NCBI GenBank assembly: GCA_030748455.1
Contig: JASMLY010000027.1
Location: 1-53,282 of the forward strand
Source: Phycisphaerales bacterium
GTDB lineage: Bacteria; Planctomycetota; Phycisphaerae; Phycisphaerales; SM1A02
Length of the DNA: 53,282 nucleotides
Direction: 5' to 3'
Positions 35,314 through 41,704 of the stretch are shown piece by piece. The translations under genes were made by a program, and so were the position numbers. Under the pieces are notes generated by a model. It saw only the letters and a program-made list of their open reading frames with translations, did not search any database and was not told the origin of the DNA. Position 1 is the first letter of the stretch; each line of letters starts with the position of its first letter.

Positions 35314-35430
35314 GTCTGAGCAATGCTCAGAGCATACCTCTGAGCATACCTCTGTGTATACCTCTGTGCATACGTCTGTGCATACCTCTGTGTATACCTC
35401 TGTGCATAGGTCTGAGCAATGCTCAGAGCA
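35314..35430. repeat. 12-bp minisatellite flanked by two copies of a palindrome
   Basis: Seven tandem 12-bp units (35330-35413) of consensus GTGCATACCTCT with 0-2 changes each. They are flanked by direct copies of a 21-bp sequence (35314-35334 and 35410-35430) containing the perfect palindrome TCTGAGCA-a-TGCTCAGA. The array overlaps the flank copies by a few bases, so flanks and units are related (GAGCA/GTGCA). It lies in the 281-bp divergent gap between the ASADH-like gene and purE. No spacers, so not CRISPR. Confidence 0.9.
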
Positions 35431-35487
35431 GGTTGTAAGTGTTTGTAAAACAGGGGTTTGGGCGCGATTTTAGATGGGTTTCATAGG

Positions 35488-35530
35488 CACCTTACACCAA
35501 GGTGGCACTACGGTGTCCCTCGGGGACACC
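35488..35530 (+). other. Two consecutive hairpins upstream of purE
   Basis: CACCTT-acacc-AAGGTG (35488-35504) and GGTGTCCC-tcg-GGGACACC (35512-35530). Neither is followed by a U-tract. The direct repeat TAGGCACCTT occurs at 35484 and 35539, framing the hairpins. As they precede the purE -10 they probably act as DNA, not leader RNA. Confidence 0.45.
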
Positions 35531-35546
35531 CGAGTGCTAGGCACCT

Positions 35547-35555
35547 TGCTAGAAT
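35547..35555 (+). promoter_or_regulatory. Extended -10 of purE, exactly 6 nt before the ATG
   Basis: TGC-TAGAAT fits TGnTAnnnT; GCACAA separates it from the ATG at 35562. The predicted +1 is the A of the start codon, that is, a leaderless purE mRNA. There is no Shine-Dalgarno. Confidence 0.5.
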
Positions 35556-35561
35556 GCACAA

Positions 35562-36059
35562 ATGGCGGATTACACAACAGTTGAAGGTGCAAAAGTAGGC
35601 GTTTTGATGGGAAGCCCATCAGATTGGCCGACGATGAAAAAAGCGAGTGAAACCCTTGAAAAATTCGGCGTTCTCCACGAATGCAATGCGATTTCCGCGC
35701 ATCGCAACCCCGAGCGATTGCAAGAATATCTAGCAAACGCTGAGGAGCGTGGCGTAGAATTGTTTATCTGTGCAGCTGGTGGTGCTGCACATTTAGCTGG
35801 TGTGACCGCCGCACACACAGAAAAGCCGGTTTTAGGCTGCCCTATGCAGGCTTGGTCGCTCGATGGGCTCGATTCATTGCTCTCGACAGTGCAAATGCCA
35901 AAAGGGATGCCTGTAGCCACGTTTGCAATCGGTTCAGCTGGTGCGATCAATGCGGCGACGTTCGCAGTTCAAATGCTAGGAATGTGCGATTCCGATCTAA
36001 AAGCGACCTTTTCAACGTTTCGTGAGGATCAGTCCTCAACGGTAAATACTTTGGAATAA
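35562..36059 (+). CDS. purE: N5-carboxyaminoimidazole ribonucleotide mutase
   Basis: De novo purine synthesis step converting N5-CAIR to CAIR (class I PurE). 165 aa, standard size. Motifs: LMGSPSDWPTM, ISAHRNPERL with the catalytic His, AAGGAAHLAGV, PVLGCPM and the ASVQMPKGMPVATFAIG-equivalent. Complete. purK is not adjacent. The gene follows the minisatellite region. Confidence 0.96.
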   Translation: MADYTTVEGAKVGVLMGSPSDWPTMKKASETLEKFGVLHECNAISAHRNPERLQEYLANAEERGVELFICAAGGAAHLAGVTAAHTEKPVLGCPMQAWSLDGLDSLLSTVQMPKGMPVATFAIGSAGAINAATFAVQMLGMCDSDLKATFSTFREDQSSTVNTLE

Positions 36060-36072
36060 TCTCACTTTTCTT

Positions 36073-36101
36073 TTGACTTGAATACGTCCGAGAACCACAA
36101 T
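36073..36101 (+). promoter_or_regulatory. Candidate promoter for the metalloprotease gene
   Basis: TTGACT, 17 bp, CACAAT. An inverted repeat AGAACC-acaataca-GGTTCT (36091-36110) covers the -10, which could be an operator. It is 143 bp upstream of the ATG, giving a leader of about 135 nt. Confidence 0.4.
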
Positions 36102-36158
36102 ACAGGTTCTCTACGCAGTAGGTTTGAGGTGAACAATGAGGATTGCCGATGCTGCAAC

Positions 36159-36180
36159 GAGCGCTCTTTTAGCGCTCTTT
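36159..36180 (+). terminator. Hairpin with short T-run between purE and the metalloprotease
   Basis: GAGCGCT-ctttt-AGCGCTC followed by TTTATATA. It may end purE transcripts, or, if the promoter at 36073 is used, act as an attenuator in the metalloprotease leader. Confidence 0.5.
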
Positions 36181-36243
36181 ATATAGAGCAGAACATATTC
36201 AATGCGGTTTCGTATTGAGAGAAGGTAACTAGGAGTTCAGTAC

Positions 36244-38976
36244 ATGTTTCAAAAAAGATCCACACGTATAGCACTCGCACTCACAGCTGTATCAATCATA
36301 ACAGCGTCGAGCCCTGCGAAACCAAAATCATTTAACGAAGTGAATGAAGGATTCAGCGAGGTGGTATCAACCGCCGACGGATCAAACGCACTTTTTGGCC
36401 TTTGGGTAAACAACAAAGAAAACCAGATGCTCTTAGAACTTCCAAGAGGATGGGATCGAAAAAAGTTTTTCATAGCAGTAACACCATCAGCTGGAGTCAT
36501 CTTTTCTGGTTTACAAGGGAATGAATCGTACGTGTATCTTCGGAAGTATGGCGATCGTTTGGCGTTCATCTCACCTGAAATTTCAGTCCGATCCACAGGT
36601 TCCAAAACATCACAAAACTCGGTAGATAAAATTTTTACCGATACCGTTGTACTTGATGTCCCGATTGTAGCCAATGGACCCAACGGTCAACCCGTCATTG
36701 ATTTAGACAGCCTTTTGGTTGGCAATGCTTCTAAGATTGCAGGGTCAGTAGGAAGAGGTGTGAATTCTCGCCTTGCTAAGATTGCAAAAGCAAAATCTTT
36801 TCCCAAAAACCTAGAAGTTGCAATCGAAGTACCAACAAGTGGTGGTAACCTCAAGCAAATCCACTATTCAATCAGCGAGGTTCCAGAGCGTGGTCAATAC
36901 AAACCGCGAAAAGCAGACGAACGTGTGGGATACTTCACAACAGATTTTCGTGATTTAGGTCAACCTCACGAAGAAGATAAGTGGGTTCATTATATAAACC
37001 GATGGGACTTACAAAAACGTGACGCAAGCCTATCACTCAGCCCTCCCAAAAAACCGATCGTGTTTTACGTAGAACACACCGTTCCTGTGAAATATAGAAG
37101 ATGGGTTAGGGATGGGGTTTTGTATTGGAACGATGCTTTTGAAGAAATTGGTATCGATAGTGCAATCGAAGTCTATTATCAAGATGAAGCAACAGGTGCG
37201 CACATGGAAAAAGACCCCGAAGATGTTCGGTACAACTTCCTACGCTGGCTCAACAACGATATTGCAACGGCGATCGGTCCATCAAGGGCGCACCCCATGA
37301 CCGGAGAAATTCTTGATGCAGACATCGTCCTTACAGATGGGTGGATTCGAGCGTATTGGCGTTGGTACTCACAAATACCAAAAGCAGAAGAAGCGATGGC
37401 AACACTCACGCCCGCAGACATTCAATGGCTTGAAGATTATCCTGAATGGGATCCTCGAATCCGAACAGCTGATCCCACGGAACAGGCTCGTATTTTCGCG
37501 GAACGTGACCGCCGTAAAGCGGCTGGTGAAAGTGATCCCGGCAAATCGCTCATTGACCCAATTCTGGCAGGAGATGATGACCTAGCAGAAATAGCCACAT
37601 GGTTAGGCGATGAAGATCACCACTGTTTAGCAGCGTATCAACTTGCAAGTCAAATGGCATTTGCGAGGTTGGGTCTTGAAGCGTTGGATATGACTGATCT
37701 TGATCCTCCTTCTGACATGGGTCGAGCAACAGACGACAAACTCGACGGTATTCCCGAATGGTTTATTGGACCACTTCTTTCAGGACTTGTTTGTCACGAA
37801 GTTGGCCATACACTCGGCTTACGTCACAATTTTAAAGCATCGGGTCTTTACACAATGGAAGAAATTAACTCCGAAGACATTCGCGGTAAAAAACCATTTA
37901 CTGCTTCTGTCATGGACTACAACCCCGTGAATTTCAATATGGAAACTGGCGACGTTCAAGGCGACTTCGCAATGATTGGTGTCGGACCGTATGACATGTG
38001 GGCAATTGAATATGGATACACACTCGGGAAGGAGGAGGATGTACTGAAACGGTCGAATGAACCCGCACATGCGTATCTCACTGATGAAGACACAGCAGGC
38101 CCCGACCCCCTTGCAAAGCGGTATGACTTTAGTAAAGATCCTTTGACATACGCACAAAACCAAATGCGCGTTGTAAACAAACTTCGATCAGACCTTCTGA
38201 CATCGTACGTAGAAGATGGTGAAAGTTGGTCAAAAGCAAGGCGAGGGTACGAAACGACTCTTCGAATGCAATCAGGTGCGGCTGGCATGATGGTTGATTG
38301 GATCGGCGGTGCGTTCACGAATCGAAACAAGAAGGGCGATTTTGGTGAAGAAGATGTTACGCCTGTCACGGTAGTTCCAGCAGAACAACAACGGGCCGCC
38401 CTGAACTTCGTCGTTGAAAACATTTTTGATGAAAATGCTTTTGGTCTCTCCCCAGAGTTACTCGCACACTTTAATGTTGATAAGTGGTACAACGGTGGGG
38501 GTGACAGTGGCGAAGCAACGTGGCCGGTTCACGACCGAATTTTGGGCCTACAAGCGTCAATGCTGACATCGATCTTGTCACCAAGCAGGCTTGGGATGGT
38601 GTACGACAATGAATATCGTATTCCAGAGAGCGAAGATGCAATCACAGTGGCGGAGATCTTTGAAACACTGGTGTCTACTGTGTACGGGAACCTTGAAGAA
38701 ACAAGTGGCGAATGGACAAACCGTTCCCCGATGATTTCTTCGATCCGACGCAACCTACAGGCAGAAATGACAGACCGTCTCATTGGTTTGTCAACAGGGC
38801 GTGTACGAATGTTCAGACCAGTCCGCACCCTTGCCCTCTACCACACCCGAGAGTTACACAAACAAATCGGTGCGATACTTGAAGGTACTGCGAAGTTAGA
38901 CACATACTCTCAGTCACACCTTGAAGATATGCACGAGCGATTAGGAAACGCGCTTGATATTGTCTATACGATGTAA
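36244..38976 (+). CDS. Secreted zinc-dependent metalloprotease (DUF5117/DUF4953-type)
   Basis: 910 aa with an N-terminal signal peptide (basic start, hydrophobic IALALTAVSIITASS; cleavage about residue 24). The zinc site HEVGHTLGLRHNF is at residues 518-530, metzincin-like HExxHxxGxxH. The upstream half has beta-rich sequence (FFIAVTPSAG, RFLNRWDLQK-like region) typical of large planctomycete/bacteroidete metalloproteases with DUF5117 and DUF5118. Exported to the periplasm or outer surface; peptide or protein degradation for nutrition is the likely job. AGGAG 9 nt before the ATG. Ends at a bidirectional terminator. Confidence 0.88.
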   Translation: MFQKRSTRIALALTAVSIITASSPAKPKSFNEVNEGFSEVVSTADGSNALFGLWVNNKENQMLLELPRGWDRKKFFIAVTPSAGVIFSGLQGNESYVYLRKYGDRLAFISPEISVRSTGSKTSQNSVDKIFTDTVVLDVPIVANGPNGQPVIDLDSLLVGNASKIAGSVGRGVNSRLAKIAKAKSFPKNLEVAIEVPTSGGNLKQIHYSISEVPERGQYKPRKADERVGYFTTDFRDLGQPHEEDKWVHYINRWDLQKRDASLSLSPPKKPIVFYVEHTVPVKYRRWVRDGVLYWNDAFEEIGIDSAIEVYYQDEATGAHMEKDPEDVRYNFLRWLNNDIATAIGPSRAHPMTGEILDADIVLTDGWIRAYWRWYSQIPKAEEAMATLTPADIQWLEDYPEWDPRIRTADPTEQARIFAERDRRKAAGESDPGKSLIDPILAGDDDLAEIATWLGDEDHHCLAAYQLASQMAFARLGLEALDMTDLDPPSDMGRATDDKLDGIPEWFIGPLLSGLVCHEVGHTLGLRHNFKASGLYTMEEINSEDIRGKKPFTASVMDYNPVNFNMETGDVQGDFAMIGVGPYDMWAIEYGYTLGKEEDVLKRSNEPAHAYLTDEDTAGPDPLAKRYDFSKDPLTYAQNQMRVVNKLRSDLLTSYVEDGESWSKARRGYETTLRMQSGAAGMMVDWIGGAFTNRNKKGDFGEEDVTPVTVVPAEQQRAALNFVVENIFDENAFGLSPELLAHFNVDKWYNGGGDSGEATWPVHDRILGLQASMLTSILSPSRLGMVYDNEYRIPESEDAITVAEIFETLVSTVYGNLEETSGEWTNRSPMISSIRRNLQAEMTDRLIGLSTGRVRMFRPVRTLALYHTRELHKQIGAILEGTAKLDTYSQSHLEDMHERLGNALDIVYTM

Positions 38977-38993
38977 CACAATTTTGGTACACC

Positions 38994-39024
38994 AAAAAAG
39001 GTCGCTCATTGAGCGACCTTTTTT
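38994..39024. terminator. Bidirectional intrinsic terminator
   Basis: Six As, GGTCGCTC-att-GAGCGACC, six Ts: an 8-bp GC-rich stem that works in both directions. It serves the metalloprotease (plus) and the convergent membrane protein (minus), whose TAA overlaps its last two bases. Confidence 0.92.
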
Positions 39025-39733
39025 ATAGCACCTCTTGCCTGCACGAAGTGGTACGAGATTCCGTAGAAGTAACATCTTTTGGCATAGCGAGGTGGAGCAT
39101 CACTGGATCAGTGAGTTCAACTGTTCCATCTACTTCATGCGCGCCAATTTTCATCGCGTTGCCTACCCAATCAACATCCATTGTTCCACACGGTCTTCCT
39201 TCATTGCGTCGCCATTTCGCTCCATGACTTCTTGGGTAATGGCTCACACCGACCATTTGTACATCCACAATCTCACCGCGTAGTGATTCAGGAATTTTGA
39301 TTGGTTGGTGCAACACGCCGACGTGTCCTTCGCCAACTCGAAATGCAATATGCACATCGGTTGCACCTTCGACAACGGTAAAAGAATTTTTTGCTGGTCG
39401 CAAATGTACAATCACAGAGGCGGGGTTCTCAAATCTGTTTTGATAATAAATAGAGAGTTCAGGGCCATGTGGAGTTGTCCGTACAAGAGGAAACAAACAA
39501 ACACCATCTGCTTCAAAGTAATGTGACCCAACGAGTTCACCCAATCGATCCGGGAGTCGATCTTCCATATTGAATGCATAAAACAAACAAGCTGCAATTG
39601 CAATGGTGAGTACAGGCGCAGTAATCTTTGAAAAGGTGAGTGTGTCTACACCCGCCATGGTCCACGCCCAGATCGACCACAATAATCCAACTGTTCCTAG
39701 AAGGACGAGTACAAAATTACGTTTTTCATGCAC
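39023..39733 (-). CDS. Hypothetical membrane-anchored protein (236 aa)
   Basis: Two N-terminal transmembrane helices (about residues 8-26 and 35-55) are followed by a 180-residue extracytoplasmic or cytosolic domain rich in beta strands (SIYYQNRFENPASVIVHLRP, VHIAFRVGEGHVGVLHQPI) and conserved-looking short loops. I recognise no family. GGAGG lies well before the ATG (about 11 nt). Divergent to pdxH with a 121-bp gap that contains no obvious structure beyond GC-rich stretches. Confidence 0.75.
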   Translation of the reverse strand: MHEKRNFVLVLLGTVGLLWSIWAWTMAGVDTLTFSKITAPVLTIAIAACLFYAFNMEDRLPDRLGELVGSHYFEADGVCLFPLVRTTPHGPELSIYYQNRFENPASVIVHLRPAKNSFTVVEGATDVHIAFRVGEGHVGVLHQPIKIPESLRGEIVDVQMVGVSHYPRSHGAKWRRNEGRPCGTMDVDWVGNAMKIGAHEVDGTVELTDPVMLHLAMPKDVTSTESRTTSCRQEVL

Positions 39734-39854
39734 AACATACCTCCATTTCTGAGGGCGACGCTGCTAGGCTTTCACGCAGCACGAGCAGCGCGATTCCCCC
39801 ACGCGTGTATTCTACGCGGTATACCCCCCTTATCGTCAAGGACTTTCTTTTAAG

Positions 39855-40451
39855 ATGAACTTCGACTCACCTCCCAAACAACCAGTTGCCTCAGCTCAAG
39901 CGTGGTTTGATGAAGCTGTTCTAGAAAAAGCGACACCAAACCCACTCGCAGCAGCCTTCACAACAGTGGATAGGGAGCAACGCCCTTCATCACGAATGGT
40001 GCTCCTCAAAGGGTTTGATGCTCAAGGGGCTGTTTTGTACACGAATTATGAAAGCGATAAGGCAAAAGACGTTGAACAGAACCAAAACGTCTCTCTTTTG
40101 TTTCATTGGGATTATAAGCAACGGCAATTGCGCATTCAGGGAAAAGCCGAAAGGGTGGACGAAGAAGAGTCTGACGTTTATTTTGCAACAAGAGAGAAAT
40201 TGAGCCAAGTGGGTGCTTGGGCAAGCGATCAATCAAGACCTCTCAAAAGCAGAGCTGTTCTCATGGCAAAAGTGGCTGCTCTCATGGCGAAGTGGGTCGG
40301 AAGAAAAGTACCACGTCCAGAGCATTGGGGGGGCTATAGGGTTTCACTTGATGTGATAGAGTTTTGGCAAGGGCATGATGGGCGCCTTCACGATCGGATT
40401 CGGTACACCCGTGATCAGAATGCGTGGCATTGGGTGAGGTTGCAACCGTAA
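39855..40451 (+). CDS. pdxH: Pyridoxamine 5'-phosphate oxidase
   Basis: FMN-dependent final step of pyridoxal 5'-phosphate synthesis and salvage. 198 aa. FMN/substrate segments PSSRMVLLKGFDAQGAVLYT, LLFHWDYKQRQLRIQGKAER, GAWASDQSR and the C-terminal RIRYTRDQNAWHWVRLQP are diagnostic. Slightly shorter N-terminus than E. coli PdxH. The start is fixed by an ATG before NFDSPP; only a weak AAGG lies upstream. Convergent with the NYN gene. Confidence 0.95.
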   Translation: MNFDSPPKQPVASAQAWFDEAVLEKATPNPLAAAFTTVDREQRPSSRMVLLKGFDAQGAVLYTNYESDKAKDVEQNQNVSLLFHWDYKQRQLRIQGKAERVDEEESDVYFATREKLSQVGAWASDQSRPLKSRAVLMAKVAALMAKWVGRKVPRPEHWGGYRVSLDVIEFWQGHDGRLHDRIRYTRDQNAWHWVRLQP

Positions 40452-40476
40452 ACCCGTTCACCCGAACAACAGCGAA

Positions 40477-41133
40477 TTATTCATCCGCGAGTTTTCTTGC
40501 TTCGTCAATCAAATCACTCGGTAATTCGGTCTTTGGGGGTGGCGCGGGTTTTGGAAGTTTTTTAGGTTTCGGTTTTTTCTGAACAGGAGATTTTTTGCTT
40601 TCATGAATTGGTGGATCTTCTGTTTCAATGATTGGAAGTGAGATTTCTTCTTCAAGCTGGTCAATCGAAGCATCGGTTAGCGCAAACTCATCTTTCCATG
40701 CAGCCGCTTTATCTGGGGAGAGTCCACTCGGCTTTCGGGCGTGTTGTTTTGTTGGTTTCTGGTGATCTTCAATTATTGCTTCAAGAAACGCAACTGAGCC
40801 AAGATGTTGTGCCCCCCTTGCTCGTATGAACCGAATAATTTCTCGATCATTCGTCACCACGACAATTCTGTTTGAGGAGGACGATGTTGAAACGCGGTCC
40901 ATGATTTCCTGATCCGCTGATTTTGTTCCACCTGTAAAGATAATTTCTATATTTCTTGACGCATGTACCCCAGTATTGCTTGGAGTTCCGTCACAAATTA
41001 AAGAAATGTTGTCTCTTGACCACCGGCCCCGCGAGAGTAGTGAGGCGAGCGTTCCAACGTCCATACCGGCCAAATCTGGGGGCAAGATTCCCATCTGGTG
41101 CAAGACATTCCATGTATCAACGAGCAACACCAT
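40477..41133 (-). CDS. NYN/PIN-like nuclease-domain protein (YacP-like)
   Basis: 218 aa. LLVDTWNVLHQMG at the N-terminus and VVTNDREIIRFIRARG later match the acidic metal-site segments of YacP/NYN PIN-like RNases. The second half is a low-complexity Pro/Lys tail (KKPKPKKLPKPAPPPK), likely disordered. ATG 41133 (MVLLVDTWNV) is preferred: it puts the first strand at the N-terminus as in relatives, and TATTCT lies 9 nt upstream. The longer reading from GTG 41229 crosses a poly-C tract and would overlap nothing useful. Divergent from rpsU. Confidence 0.8.
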   Translation of the reverse strand: MVLLVDTWNVLHQMGILPPDLAGMDVGTLASLLSRGRWSRDNISLICDGTPSNTGVHASRNIEIIFTGGTKSADQEIMDRVSTSSSSNRIVVVTNDREIIRFIRARGAQHLGSVAFLEAIIEDHQKPTKQHARKPSGLSPDKAAAWKDEFALTDASIDQLEEEISLPIIETEDPPIHESKKSPVQKKPKPKKLPKPAPPPKTELPSDLIDEARKLADE

Positions 41134-41142
41134 ATCTTGGAC

Positions 41143-41148
41143 AGAATA
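41143..41148 (-). promoter_or_regulatory. -10-like hexamer upstream of the NYN gene
   Basis: TATTCT on the minus strand, 9 nt before ATG 41133. No Shine-Dalgarno is present. A short leader is implied. The nearby G9/C5 stem region (41157-41176) may add structure. Confidence 0.3.
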
Positions 41149-41285
41149 TCGGCTTTGGGGGGGGGTGTGCAACCCCCTGTAAATAAAGAGGTTGCCAATG
41201 GGCGTCTTGCCACTTGCATTGGCGTTCACAATGCATGATAATACGTGGCTCTCAATCCCCGATTCAAAGGAAGGTTTACGAACTT

Positions 41286-41531
41286 ATGGCGATCAGAATT
41301 AAAGCACGGCAAAACGAATCTGCAAGTCAGATGCTCCGCCGATTCAAAAAGCTCTGCGAAAAAGAAAATCTAATTAAAGATGTCAAGAAGCGACAATACT
41401 TCGAGAAGCCATCGGAGCGTAAACGTCGAGAGAAGAAGCGTACGATTTCGCGAATTCAGCGTGAGCTCAACCCAGAGTTTCAACGGACCCCTCCCAAATC
41501 CACTCGAAGTGGTGGCGGACGAGGGCGGTAA
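41286..41531 (+). CDS. rpsU: Ribosomal protein bS21
   Basis: 81 aa. IRIKARQNESASQMLRRFKK, then KRQYFEKPSERKRREKKR, is the bS21 consensus. The ending (RSGGGRGR) is longer than in E. coli (71 aa) and basic. ATG 41286 has AAGGAAGG 11 nt upstream; the upstream in-frame ATG at 41214 lies in noncoding sequence. Its terminator overlaps the stop region. Confidence 0.95.
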   Translation: MAIRIKARQNESASQMLRRFKKLCEKENLIKDVKKRQYFEKPSERKRREKKRTISRIQRELNPEFQRTPPKSTRSGGGRGR

Positions 41532-41561
41532 CCGAGCACATGAAGTGCTTCCGCCATTTTT
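41524..41561 (+). terminator. rpsU terminator overlapping the stop codon
   Basis: GGCGG...AGCAC-atgaa-GTGCT...CCGCC then ATTTTT: a composite stem of 5 + 5 bp with a small interior loop. The 5' arm overlaps the last codons and TAA of rpsU. Confidence 0.7.
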
Positions 41562-41585
41562 AAGAACGAGAACATCAACGGTATG

Positions 41586-41609
41586 CGCCGCGTGAACTAC
41601 ACAGCGGCG
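41586..41609 (+). other. CGCCGC/GCGGCG hairpin upstream of hppA
   Basis: CGCCGC, 12-nt loop, GCGGCG, followed by ATTTCATTTTT. Could act as a second, weaker terminator behind rpsU. It separates rpsU and hppA transcription. Confidence 0.4.
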
Positions 41610-41627
41610 ATTTCATTTTTCAGACAG

Positions 41628-41648
41628 CGTGTGAACTGTGTTCACACG
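41628..41648. promoter_or_regulatory. 9-bp-arm palindrome upstream of hppA
   Basis: CGTGTGAAC-tgt-GTTCACACG, perfect arms, 57 bp before the hppA ATG. It could be a repressor operator or an RNA stem in the hppA leader. No matching regulator gene is visible. Confidence 0.45.
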
Positions 41649-41704
41649 AGGCAGAACAACGGAAAGCCCACCTCGGGCGAATTCTAATTTAGGAGACGAA
41701 CAAG

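Noticed and set aside
35314..35430. CRISPR-like tandem repeats
   Set aside because: Units are 12 bp and contiguous without spacers, and no cas gene is present.
35169..35438. Open frame across the minisatellite with an IPLCIPLC-type repeat
   Set aside because: It is a by-product of a 12-bp repeat unit (multiple of 3) and runs antisense into the ASADH-like gene.
41134..41229. Longer NYN protein starting at GTG 41229
   Set aside because: It includes a translated poly-C tract and has no family likeness; the short form fits both the fold and the -10.
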